From Tubulanus polymorphus (Eukaryota > Nemertea > Palaeonemertea > Tubulaniformes > Tubulanidae), in the NCBI RefSeq assembly GCF_964204645.1, contig NC_134027.1:3648485-3708484 (forward strand): a stretch of 60,000 bases of DNA, given 5' to 3'. The notes beneath the pieces are model-generated. The model ran no database searches. It was given only the letters and a program-made list of their open reading frames with translations, and was not told the origin of the DNA. Below, piece after piece: positions 22,355 to 35,575 of this stretch. The translations under genes and the position numbers were made by a program. How positions within the stretch are numbered: position 1 is the stretch's first letter; each line of letters starts with the position of its first letter.

Positions 22355-24640
22355 GTACGTTAAAATCAAGCTCACCCCATAAAAGTAAAAACTTAAGCCA
22401 ATGAGCTCAATTTTAAGAGAGTATCGTGCAGATGTTCCATTTAAATTTGCTATTAATAATTGCTTTTATTAATGATCTATCTAAGGTTATACATAGTTCA
22501 TTGGATATTCTTCACATGCGCGACATTAACTACCGATTCATACGAGAGCGCAGTAACTAGAATCCACAGCAGTGCAGTAATAGTTCTAGGAATTATTTGG
22601 CTCCACGATGTAACATGAGGTGTGTCCAAAGTGATAGAAATATTCTCCGAGCAAAAGCTGAGAAGAATATGTCCTTACGGACCATAACATACAATGCGCC
22701 GATATCTAGTAGAAATAGCTCTGGTCAACCTGGAGGCATTACGCGTGAACTCCTCATAAAGCAAATATAAATGCCGTAGCCTCATACGTAACCCTTTAAT
22801 ATTTCATAGAATCCTCTTTGGAATATATGCTGAAATATGGATGTCCATGAACCCGAGAGATGACAGCTTGTCATATCAAATTACATCAAAATATCTGTTT
22901 CGGGCGGAAATTACTCTCTCAGGGAAAGGGGATTATTTTCGCGAAACATTGGAGTTCAACAACGTAATTTATTCGCCGACAGTGGAACTGCTGACACATT
23001 TACTAACGATCACATTTTGTTTAAAGTTTTGAAAAAATGAATATCGTGTTGAACCATCTACTTTCAGCCGAATATCGTGAATTTCTTTTGAGGCAAATAC
23101 GATACGTAGGATTAATTGAGGCCATCGTTCAACGCCGTGGATTGTTCCTATAGGCGTAAATCAGTCATCTATTTATCTGATTTCCGTTATTCGTGCTGCA
23201 ATAGCAACCCTTCCACATCAATTAGTTTATTGAGTTTCGCTCGTTGACCATCACCTCATGTCGAGGGAGGATATCCGTATGAGCAAGGACAAAAAGCTTT
23301 CGTGTACTTTCAAAATCCCTAGTTTTCCATCAGAGACTTATAGCATTATTTCTCGCCCCATTACATACATAAAACAGATTTATAGAGGATAGTCAGTATG
23401 AATTTCCCTTCGGGCGACGTTCTCTAATGACCATCGTGTCGTAGGATCGTTATCGGCGTCTCGTCAAGCACCATATGTATAAATCGGGGGAAGATAAAGA
23501 GTATGACAGAAAATCCTGGGATTCATTAATGTTTATCACCACAGTCGACTTCTTTCGCATTAGGTGCCAACATAGGACGACATGATTTTTCATTGAAAAC
23601 GATGTGTCCGGAATGTCACTTAGCACTTATCAGTGTAATCATAATTCATACCAAGAAAATATTACGCTCAATCTTTTGTAGTACGTAGATCTTCCCTCAA
23701 TCGTCTGGAAGTTTTTTAAGATCATCCGCAGGGACGCGAGAGAACACGATAAACTGTTACGTCTCTATGTATGTTTTTACATATCGGTAAAAGCTGAAGA
23801 CGTTTTGAAAATTGACTACACATTTATCTACGACTGCTCTCACGTCTGTCTTCAAACGTCGATGAATACAATTTCTTTCTCGTTTTTTTTTTGGTGCGTA
23901 GGTCGTCACATGCACTATCAAGAAAATGAGAAAACTACTTGATACTTAGTGACAACTAATGGTGCTTTTCGATACGGTTGGATATTGCGTTTCGTTCCCG
24001 AGTGACGCTGACTGTATTCGCGGTAACGTTAGTCTCGTTTTTTTTTCTATCGCCGTGGGAACGTTACTCTGCCAATCTATGACCCGTTATCATACAGTAA
24101 CCATCCAGCAAATTTACATTCCATTGACCAAAATGTTGTGATTATTATTTTGCCGAAATAAGCATCAGCAAACTCCAAATCTCAGAGACTACATATTGCG
24201 TAAATGTCAATTCTACTTTGTGTTGGTATTTTGTGCACTAAAACTGTATACCCTAGAGATATGAATATGAGAATATGAATTTATTCTTATTTCAGTAGCA
24301 ATCCCCCTAACCGTAGAGAGTTTAAACAAGAGATACATATGATGTGTAAGATTAATCTTTTCCCGTTGACGCGCATGTTTGATAGAACAAGACCCCGAGG
24401 AATATTTCAGAGAACCACTTCCGTTTCCCATTCTGTTTAGTTCTTATTGCAATAATAGCGATTTCACGGAACCGAAGCGATTCTCTAAACGCTGCTATAA
24501 TGGGCTAGTTCCTTGTTCGAATGGTTGTTAACCCGGGGGTCAAAACAATTATTACATCTAATACCGATACAAAACTTTGAGTTCATTTCATTGTCGACGT
24601 GCACATAACTCTGGCACAACGACTCTGAAAATGCAATACT
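22355..24640. other. intergenic region without supported genes
   Basis: AT-rich DNA with only short chance ORFs (for example 22841-23032 and 23959-24141). No homologous coding, RNA gene or repeat family was recognised. Confidence 0.4.
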
Positions 24641-24691
24641 CTATTTACACTTTAGGGATGTCATGACATGACATCCCTAAAGTGTAAATAG
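24641..24691. repeat. perfect 51-bp palindrome
   Basis: The 25-bp arms 24641-24665 and 24667-24691 (starting CTATTTACACTTTAGGGATG) are exact reverse complements around a single A at 24666. Confidence 0.95.
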
Positions 24692-25566
24692 ATGTGTTAC
24701 ATCAATAGTTGCTGTGCACGTCATTTAATTAGGTCGTTAAAGTTAGCTCACGTAAGAGCTCCTAAATGTGTTTTCACTGTAGATTCGATTCGGGCTCATT
24801 CTGGTAATACATTCTGCGTGATGCGTACGCCTAGTAGTGATATTAAGGAAACTTTAACAAATTGGGAAACTCTCGTGAATTTTACGCGCTGGTAGTTGCT
24901 GTCAAAGTGAAACACTTTTTTTGTCTGTTGTTTTCTTTATTTCGGTATCTCTACATTCAGATCATGGCTGAACGTAGAGTGACCACTGGCTAGAAACATT
25001 TCGGAAAATGAAGGCAATTAAACAACGTATTATGCAAGCAGTCAAACGCATGCCGTTCTACCTGCATGGAAGTAATTACCGCGTCTCATGGATCGGCTAA
25101 TGAAGCATCGCTCAATCCGTTGCCAGAGCTCACTAGGCTAATTCTACCTTCATCCGCCAGCAATAATTACTGTTTTCCTCATTTTTGACGCATGTTTATT
25201 ACACCTGTGAGTCTGTCTGTTATAACCGCCAGTGCATCAGGTAATTTTTGAAATAACCGACATTCTCAACATTCTGTTGCATTCCGGTCAGATTTTTAAC
25301 AGATTGAGGCACGTGTGCATCGGAATGATCTTAACTCGATGACATCTGCATTGCGCGGAAAAGAACTGCTGATTTCAAAGTTGAACGCCTCCGTTTCGAC
25401 AGGTTGGTTCTTAGTGAGACAAGGTCAAACAGAACTACTTGATACTCGAACTGGAAATTAGAGACAATGTGGAGAATTTAAATTGATTCAAAATGGTGGC
25501 ATTCACCGCTGAAATGTCATCGTGTTTAAGTCTACCGAAAAAAAAAACATAAATGAGCCATTAATA
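24692..25566. other. intergenic region, nothing recognised
   Basis: No supported gene, RNA or repeat beyond short chance ORFs. Confidence 0.4.
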
Positions 25567-25666
25567 TTTACACCCGATCCGTAAGCATCAAATTTCCTGC
25601 GTATTACAGTAAAATCGTTTACACTCGATCCAAAAGCATCACATTTCCTGCTATTGCAGCCAATCG
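25567..25666. repeat. tandem duplication of a 50-bp unit
   Basis: Two adjacent copies (25567-25617 and 25618-25666), each with TTTACAC(C/T)CGATCC, AAGCATCA(A/C)ATTTCCTGC and a terminal AATCG, differing by several substitutions and a small indel. Confidence 0.85.
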
Positions 25667-25927
25667 TTATAAGTTATCTGTTTTTTTACTTGGTAATTGT
25701 CGCATTCGGTCCTTCATCGCAGATATAACTTCGAAAGGCATATCAGCTTGATGCGAGAAACCAGGAAATTCAACTTGATTCATGGTTATTACTTTATCAG
25801 GAGTTTTATCACAGTGTCCAACTTCAGTGATTGTTTGTTTGATTTCATGAGTCCACCAGACATTCTCAGCAATATTTGAAGCTCGGTGAATTCATTTATA
25901 ATGTGTTAGCCGATACAATTTTTTTAA

Positions 25928-26512
25928 CCAATTACAATTACAATTAGTTTATTGCTCCACAAAATTTACATTTGCACAGAGCACAAAAAACAGGTTCATA
26001 CATTGTACACGTATCCATGCAGTTTACAGAATTCATACAAACACGGTTTAAATGAAAAGAAATACATGAATACTTATCAATCAACAATAGCTTAAGGCGG
26101 GCATTGAACAGTACATATTTAATATGAGTTATAGAAACTTTGATCCTTGCTGTATAAAGCGAGACAGGTTACAGAGCTGTTTGCCTTTAGAATTTAATAA
26201 TTGTATCAGTTTGAAGGCACTTGGTCTTATTCTAAAATATGGTTTAATGAAACGGGTGCGAAGATTCTGAAGGAAAGGGCATTCTAGAACAAAGTGGTAC
26301 TCATCCCCAATGACTCTCATATTACATAGATTACATATTCGCTCTTCCCTGGGGGTACGGTTATATCTTCCTATTTCGACTGGTAGTTTATGGTTAGAGC
26401 AGCGAAATCGGCAAAGACTTATTCTAAGATCCGTTGGCAGTTTGACAAGGTAATTTTCGATACCCCATTGGTTTTCAAAAAAAAACACGAACATGATAGA
26501 ATTCAACTTCAT
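25928..26512 (-). mobile_element. 5'-truncated non-LTR retrotransposon (LINE), 3' end
   Basis: The minus strand carries the C-terminal end of a LINE ORF2 (26129-26512) followed by a 3' UTR of about 180 bp, an AATAAA (25948-25953) and a tail of short TTGTAA/ATTG repeats (25928-25946). Residues 31-80 show the pattern seen after the reverse transcriptase domain in many animal LINEs: R-F-R-C-S-N-H-K-L-P-V-E-I-G-R-Y, then a C-x2-C-x9-H-x4-C knuckle (C60, C63, H73, C78) with G-D-E-Y-H-F-V-L-E-C-P. The ATG at 26512 is incidental; the catalytic YADD region is missing, as expected for a 5'-truncated insertion. The frame is intact over this stretch, so the copy may be fairly young. The clade is undetermined. 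Confidence 0.85.
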
Positions 26513-29500
26513 TCATCTTTTTGTATTCAGTGAAATCAACCCTATCTTGAAATGCTATTGCTGAAATGGTCGAAATATCATGAATATCATGAAATATCAT
26601 ATGAATTTCCAAAACCACTCACGTCGTATTTCAGAAATAGACACGTAAACTACATCTCGATGTTTTTGAAGCTGAATTCTTATCACGCCTGTCGCATTTA
26701 TCTCCTAACTGTCTTTACGGTATCTGACATCTTTTATCTGTTACAAAGTAACGGGCAAAGAATACGAAAATAACGATCTACGAGAAAACTTTTTGCAAGT
26801 CAGAATCGATATACGACTCCATGTTGTTCACTGTTGAATTTCAACATTCACAGCTCTCAGATGCAATAAGACATTTTTTTCGATACCGTAAGCGAGCAAG
26901 GGAACGTTTTATCATATCTCGGGAAAGGAATAGTTACACGGCAAATTTATCCGGACAAACTGAAGTAGTCGCCTGAGCATTCAGCGTGAGCGAATGCGCA
27001 TGAATTAACGATAGTTTCGAGTTGCAAATAACCCGAGGTAAAATATTCAGCATGTTTTACAGTCAAAATCCAAAGTCATTCGCATCGATTTACTTTAATA
27101 TCTTTATTCTCTGAGCAATATTAATTTATTGATGTAAGAACGATTTTATAACGAAGAGTCTTCGGAAATCTAAGAAGAGGAAGGCAATCAATTCTGTTAT
27201 GTCAAAATTCAATTGACAAAAGCCAAGTTAAGTTAGCTTGAAAAATGACTGATAGTTGAAAGAAAGTCGATTTGAGGATGGTCGGATGCCATTTCGATGT
27301 TTTTTGTTTTGTTATACGTGTTGTCTGATTCATCCAATCTATACCAACATTTTATTGGCTCAGTATTTGGAAATGTTTGAGACGTTCTAGAATTCATCTA
27401 TTTGTTTGAACTATGTTTTACTTTTTTGTTTATACATGTGAAATTTTTGTCGAGGTCGTCAAAGTATCCCAAATGTGTGACGGCGTTCTTTATCGAGAGA
27501 CCAAAAGCCTTTCTTATCTAAATGAATGTTTTCGTTTTTTTGACACGTTACAGTGGTTTCTCCAATAAAAGCAATCACAATTTCGATTCAACTTATAGTT
27601 GTCAGTTAGTGATACTAAACAGATATCGAAAATCAAGATCTGACGCTGCCGAAGAAATGTCAGTATTGACAATTCATGCGTGTTCAACCGTGTGCTCCAA
27701 ACAGATGTTCCCTAACGAAATCTTGTTTAATCTATCTCGCTTAACGTGAAAAACCGTAATAAAAATGTCCGAACGATATACGTCAGAGGGCTTCAGAATA
27801 AATCAGGATTATATTACCATTAGGGTCCGCTGTCGTCCCATTCAGTAACGAACGCTATGCACTTTGGTCACACGATTCATGAAATATGTAAAGATATACT
27901 TCATAAAATCTGTCCCGTAAGACAAAACAAATAACAAATAACCATGTTTTTCCGAGACGCCAAAATACTTTCAATGTAAAACATTCATAATGTCTAGCAG
28001 ATCATATTTCCCGCATTTAGTCAATCCGTTTTACACTGAAGTTTGATAATTGCGACTGGCATCGTAACACTAGTGGGTTGAAATTGGTTTAGCAGCTTAT
28101 CTGCGTTTTCTACTCCGCTGTTGTTTGCAACGATTTTGAGATTTAATTTTTAGGATTACGTTGATTCTGCAGGTTTTTGAGTGGCTAATAGCAGTGAAGC
28201 TACATCTACAATAAGACGGCGCAATTATTTACCAGGCTTATGACATTTACCGAATGAATTACCAATTCAGGCAGATTCTGAGAAAAAGTTCCGGGATATA
28301 ATAGTTTCGAACTTTGTGCTTTATCAGTCACGAACCTTCGCGTCGTGACTGGATTTCTGTTGGCTCGAAAAGACTGATTTATGAAGTGATTGCACTTTGA
28401 AAAATGATGCAAATGCTACACGGACAGGGGTACGAGAAATCATATCCGACAGGTTAGTATTACGCTTCAAATCCTGCCATTATTCAATGTCTTATCGTGC
28501 GATAACTGAAGCGCGCGATGGATTTCCATCCGTAGCTCGAGAGAAAAAGATATAAAGTGTTAGTTCGGATTTTAAGTAAGATAAACGATGAATGAATATA
28601 GATAGATAGGAGGTTTGTTCGTGTTATTCGTGAACAATAGCGTCAGCAGGTGTTTTATTCATGAGAAATGGGAAACAGTCGCATCAACTCTGTCATCTGA
28701 AGTGTGATCATTTCGTGGCAATGAGACGGGTTTTCTGGAGACAGTCTGGTGAATTTCGATATTTTTACAGCGACGATGTGTCTGGCTACGGAACCGAGGA
28801 AGTTGCGATTGAAGAGATATCCAGCTTATAACCGACTGGCTGCAATTAGTTCGGATCGAGTTAGATTGAGTGTATAAAACGACAAACATAATCGAAAGAT
28901 TACGAACCATTTGGCTTACGTTTATACTTGACTTACTTTGATGAGCTGGATGGGGTTTCTCCAATTAGGAAATATGGCATACGAAGATGAAAATCAGTTT
29001 CTCCGTCTTGAGAACAAAATCAAGCACAGAGTTCTTCAACGAGAACCTTACGAAACCGACCTTTTTCATGATAAACGTTAATTCTCGTTCGAGCAGTTTT
29101 GTGGTACTTCACATATCGATGGTTGGTATGCATTAAACACTTGAAAAGTTTGAAAACTACGTAAAACACTACTTATTTCTACTAAATGGCATTATAGAAT
29201 TTTCCAGTTTGCAAGTTTAACTTCAAGGATTGTCATTTGCCATCTCATATACCAGCCTTTTTATGTATATAGAAAGCTAGTTCATCATGTTTTAAGTTGA
29301 AATTTCAGTCGGGCATCTACCTAAAACGTCGACATACGAGAATCTATGTCGACTTAAAGACATCACCATTCAACGGCCAAATAATACTTATAACGTATCA
29401 AATTTAATATTTTTATAACGCGGAAAGCCCTCGCGGGAATATCAATACGACGTCTAGAAACTAGAGATGTCCGCAACAAGCATGAACTGATTTAGATAAT

Positions 29501-32500
29501 GCATGACGAGTTAGTCTCAGTAGATTTAACTTCCTGGCACTAATTGAATGTCGTAAACGCTTGTTATTCCCGATGTAACTTTAGAACAGCGAGATAATTA
29601 CACAGAAAGTCGCGGAGACGACAACAAATGTTTGCACTTGGGGAATTTTTTTCCATGCCACATCAACAAAACTAACGCGCAAAAGCAATCGAAAAGCACG
29701 CTTCACCTGTATGTCCATGCTGTTGAAGGTAGTCGTCTTAGTTCTTATCAACATAATTCAAAGGAAAAATAAATGATTGATGAGTTCAACGTAGTTATTT
29801 TCAATTAGTGAAATAATTTACGACGAGAAGAAATTGATCAACGTCTGGGATGTGAATTTTCTTTCGACAAACTATTTCGAGATATCCGAAGTATATAAGA
29901 CACTCGCTGAAATTGTATGTGTTGTCCATTTTCCTCGACGGACAAATCAACGGATATACTGAGTTGACAGTAACCAGGCCGATAAATGATATTCAGCTTT
30001 ATAGAAATCTACTTCAGAACTGGAATAAATTAACATTCTAATTGGAAAACCTAGCGCGAAGGAATGAATAGCTCCAAGGAAATGCGTTCTCTCTGATCTC
30101 TCAAAACATATTTCATAAAGAAGTATGTTTTCTCCATAAACAGTGTAGTGCCTGTCACTTGGCGCGCTTTGAATTCATAATTTCCCCGCGGCTAATCATT
30201 CCCTTGGAGTTATTTCCTGGACTCTGATCTGGAAGAGAGCACAATTACTAGCGAAAGAGCGATAGCATTGCTTCACTTTTTCTAACTGAGTTTATTCATC
30301 CTATTTCATTCGTGAAATTGTACCCCAATGTAAGGACATTCCCAATTAAATTTCGATATCAAGCTACGAAAGTTTTGCCTTTTTAAGTTAATTTAGACGG
30401 ATATCTGGTCACCGTTCTACTATTACGCATCATATTTTTTATATTTCCGCAGGCAGTCAACTACGATATCGCGAACTGAAATCGTCGCTGATTCCAGGAC
30501 CCGTTACTTACTGCGTCTATAGATATTCTAAACAAATGATACATCGTTAGAAAAGCGCGCCTTTTTTCTCTCGAAAATATCTGCTGATTGGGATTTGCAA
30601 GAGATTTGCACAACGTCTGTCCGAGACCCCTTTAGGCCAACGTCAAGCATCACAAAACGATTCGTTTTGATTAGCGCCGGTGTTCGGGCTGTATTTCTGT
30701 AGGTTTAGACGAATCCACAACTCGAGTTAGAACGTGGTACACGTTTAAGCTGTAGCTTCTGGAAAATCCTTATCCGCAGTGATTATTCTGATCTATGCTT
30801 TATATTGCTTATGAAATGTCTTTCTTTGCTGATGAACGACTGCTTGTTAACAACACGTTCCCTCCTCCAGTCAAAGTATAACTCGTTCCACTATGCGCTG
30901 TTATTCTTGTTTATTCACATAAACGAGGCGTATTCTTCCCTTAAACACACGGCGAATATAAAACAGGACGATAGATGATAAATCGAAGAATCAATTCAGC
31001 GATAAATCTTGTATGAATCGTACGGCGCTGATATCGACTTCATCCAACAATGAACGATGAACGAAAGATACCGATGAAACTCGATAAGAAAGGTCTGTCC
31101 ACAGACAGAAGTAAACCCCACTTGATCAATCACTAAAATGGCCGTAATCATCTTATTTTCCCAGCAGCATACGCTTTGATATTTGATATCGCTATTAGCG
31201 GATTCCGAAGTAAATTTGTCAACAGATACACGACATATGATAAGATAATGCTTCTGTCGTCAGAATCAGCGCAATCCCGTCGTCATTTGAATTTTTCGAT
31301 AGGTTTAAACATTTTCTTTCGACGTAGTTAGAACTTACGAAAGTATAATAATGCGCAATTGCTGATCAGGTAGCACGTACCCAGGCAGCCGTATGATCGG
31401 AATTCATTCTCAATCTTACGCGTATAATCAGGCAGTGGAGGATGTGACGTGATGAATGAATTTACTAAATCCTATGTTATGAAATATGTGAAGCTTTAAT
31501 GCGTGATAGTTAGTTATATACATAGTGTCTGTCATGTCATTCGAGCCCCAGGAAGGGAATTTGACAACTGAATCTACCACATCGAAAATTCTAAATGTCA
31601 TCCAGATCTAAACATCGAAATATTTGCTAGATTCTTCCGTCGCTAAGTTATGTATTCTCAATGATATTATACGGTGCGTTTAACGTATCGTGTTGCGGTG
31701 TGTGGTTCTAGTTTTGCACCTGAATCATTGAACGTTGTCTAAAAAATGTTCTTTCGTAGTAGAAAACGAAACATCTTCTGTCGTAATTACGAGATAGACA
31801 TAAACGCACTACCCGGTATCTAGTTTGTAATTACTTTTTTTTCTCTCGACGCGATCTTCCCTTGGCAGCCATTCTAGACATGAACTTGTCATGGTTAGAC
31901 ATAGATATAAACGGGAGAGTATACGCCTGATCACGGCGATTAATTCGACACCCCGATCCCACTCTCCGTTCGTGGTGGCAAATAAGTTAATCATATACAT
32001 AAAACAGCTAAAATCCCAGGACAATCATACGCCATCACGATTCGTCGGCGTTTAGCAATTGGTAATTTATTCTGCTGCTTGACTTCATGGGTAGGAAATT
32101 TTCAGAAAAAAAGTCACCATATAACTGACGGTTTGCAGTTAAATGGCATCCCGACGAACGTAATCAATAAGTTGGGGTTAACATTCTAACACTCGATAAA
32201 CACTTGTCAACCATTTGCTGAAGTGTCGCTTGATAAGAGCTGACATTTGGTTGGAAACATTTTCACACACGGAGGATGTTGAATCATTTACATATATAAA
32301 ATACAGCACTGAAACCTCTCGTTTGGTTTTCCGGTATTAGTCATTTCAGTCGGTCGATTCAATCTAATTGTCAAAGTACGTAACATTTCGCATTATTTTC
32401 TCGCACTTCCCAAGATGCGAAGTCTTATATAGAACCTTTAATTCCCCATCCTTTACGTTGGAAATCCTTAATGTCAAAATCTACGAATACTGTTATCAAA

Positions 32501-35432
32501 CGTCTAGAAAACGCTTAGTTATTATCGTGATGTTTTTTATATTTGCTTTTTCGCTTCACCAAATATTGCAATATTTGTCGCTTGTCTTCTATTCTACCCG
32601 ATGATATAACTTGCTATCAACTTGTCAGCTATGTAAATTTCGCGTCTTTTTGCTAGTATTTCATTAATAATTCACAAATTGATATTCGGGAAAGAATTTT
32701 TTCATAGAGATGTCTTGATTTGTAAGAGCATATTTCATATGAACCTATACGCATCATGAAATAAAAACGAATGAAATATTTCTTTAACCGCCTAATTGGC
32801 TTTCGATACGCCTATAACACTTCTGTATCATCAGTCATTGGATTGACAATATTCTATTCATCACATATGAAAGGGAACTGATGAAACCTGCTGTGCACAT
32901 GAAATAAATGGTCTACTTCGACGGTACAAAATTAGTTGTTTCCTAATAGTAAAATACAACGCGTTTCGACGATAGACGCATCTTTTGGAATTCAATATTT
33001 CACAAGATTGATTTTATGAATTATAACCGCGCCGCAGAAAATGCAATAATGCGGCGCAAACTGAACGATCACATCAATAATCAATATCATCGTTAGGAAA
33101 TTGTCCTGTCTTAACGTAAATTCATCACTTACCATTGCGAGGTTTTGTCTTGTTTATAACATTTATAGGGAAATCCACACAATCGACGTCAGAATCATTC
33201 ACTCAATGTTTTTGGTATCCCGAACATAGGTTAAGAAATCTTACAGCTTCCAACTGCAGTTTTTTCTGCAGACGATGTGTTTTTAGTTCACTATCCGTAT
33301 GGAGTTACCAACAAATGCGCCTGTTTTGTGGTTAAGTACCAATATGGTCATACAGAATGAGTTAATGATCCTTTGATAAGGCGCAAGAGTTTGATGGATA
33401 TTTTCCGAGCTCTGAGAACCATCCACGTTCAACTTGAGCAGCGCATGACAAGTGGAAATTCCCTGATTGGCTCTCGGTGGCTATTACGTGCCTGCCAACG
33501 TCGTTTTATGAACCAAAGCGTCACATATTGTCGTATCAAGGGAAAACGCAGCGAGCCAGATTCTGAGAAGTGTGGTTGATTTAAACTTATGCTAGAGTCA
33601 CTGACACCGTCAGTGAATGATTTAAAAAACACCTTTCAATCACTTTAAGCGATTCTTATCCTGAATATCTCATTCCCTGATCGGTGTTGGGTCACATTTT
33701 GTGTGCATTAACAGCGGAAATCTAAGTCTGAAACCCTAACAACGAAACGATGAAATTTTCATGAAAAAAAAAGAAATAGATTCGGTTCGTCATTTGATGT
33801 TCCCGTCCTTGCCTTTGAAATCCCATATTACAAAACTTCAGCGTTTCGATCAAAGATTTAAGCCGAGGAGCTTATTACTTATTCTTTTAGATATCCCACG
33901 GTTGCGTACAGAATCATCGAAGAAAATCAAGAATCAGTATGAGGCGCGGTGCGTATTTGAACACAAGCTTCTAGAGATTTAGATATTTCGTAAATAATCT
34001 ATCCCTAAATCGACTGAACGCATTGAAAAATAACATTAAGACGTCTTATCATCAGCATAACGTCATTAAGTCGATCAGATAACTAAACTGCCATCTATCA
34101 AGAAGCCGTGAGCTGGTAACTGTGGAAACGCACGTCACTGCTGTGACATCACCAGCACAGTAACATACGCCGTTTACAGAAAGGCGGCGCGTCAGTTGTG
34201 CAGTACACGCTAACACCAGCGTGTCGCTGAGGGTATGCCACGGTCCATAATCTGAAACTCATTGATATAGAAAAAAGTAAGAAATTAACGGTAATCGTGC
34301 TCCGATCGAAAATCAACGTTCTTTTTATCGGTATCAGAATGTAGGTTTGTTTTATCGGTCTTTTCGTGTTTCGTCATTATTTCGATTTCATAGCTCGACG
34401 TTCTTATCATCGGAAACGATCTGCATTGGTCGTGTTCATCCGCGAAACAAAATGAATAGAAAATCAAAAATTTGATGTATTACGATATGAGATCACATGA
34501 ATTCACTTAGATCGCTCGATCATTTGTCTTTGTGCGAGGTGCCGTACTTTCATTTATTCCGGACGCACGGCAATTTTCCTGATTACCTAGGCACGCGAAA
34601 ACCTGGTCCCACTGCAATTGCCTACATTCGGCACTATTTAAGCATATCAGCTGACTACCATGCACACGACTGACGACCAATTTCCCATTCATTAGTTTTT
34701 TTCGCGTCGCTAAATGTCCCGCCGGATCGTGAAATCATCAAGCCGTCAAAACGACACCGAATGAAGTAAATCGTAATAAGGACCTCCAGTCGGCGCGGAA
34801 TGTTTACAATCCAAACATAACTCAGGTCTTTAACTTAATAAACGCGTGATTACACAAATCCCTGATGGTAAAAAATCACCGATTGATAAGATGCCCTCCC
34901 GGAATAGCTAAATTCCAGCTCTTTGTGTACAAAATTCATTACTGGCACGGATAGATTCATACCCAGTACCCACCGTAATGCTCGCCCGTTCATTCACTCA
35001 GATATATCGTCGGCCTCGAGTCGGCAAACTCGAAAAGGAGAATTTAGACGAAGTTGGGGCGTACAGGGAAATTGTAACAATTACTCATCGACGGATAAAA
35101 CAGAAAGTTATTGTAAATAGAAACGGGAAACAATTGAGTGCAGGTCATCAGGTTGTCAACGGGCTATGAATTATAGTGCCATCACCACGACTTCCATTTA
35201 CGTAGATGTCTAACGAGGAACACTTCAAGATGGATGCAAGACACTTAAATCGACCAGTAGTTGTTAGCACTACATCATCCATTCTACATAGAACTCAAAT
35301 TGAACTGCGTGGATATAAGTGCGCGTATGTCTGAGCAAAGGCCAATTGAATCAGCCGGTTCATCATTTTCAATTGACGTTCAAACAGCATCGCAAACTAA
35401 AGAAAAACAAAAAAAACGAAGAAAAAACTACG
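26513..35432. other. gene-poor region, nothing recognised
   Basis: About 9 kb of AT-rich DNA with only chance ORFs. An imperfect inverted pair around CTCCAAGG (near 30070-30087 and 30197-30217) might be a decayed MITE. I see no RNA genes or homologous coding. Confidence 0.4.
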
Positions 35433-35575
35433 AGACTATTTGACATTTCGACTGAGCCATTTTCAAAGCAGTCTTTAAGAGTTAGAGAGTTTTTGACGTT
35501 TCGAATTCCATGAGCTATTTTCAAAACAATTTTGAAAATGGCTCATAGAATCCAGTCGAAACGTCAAATACTCTC
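35433..35575. repeat. three-copy repeat: one direct copy plus a foldback pair
   Basis: A unit of the form GA..TATTTGAC(A/G)TTTCGACTG followed by GAGCCATTTTCAAA occurs at 35433-35473, again with changes at 35485-35526, and inverted at 35530-35575. The last two form a large hairpin with a 3-bp spacer (CAA). The inverted copy contains GTCGAAACGTC. The motif type (GACGTTTCGAC plus a CTGA/TGAAAATG partner) is widespread in invertebrate genomes; the family is not named here. Confidence 0.75.
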
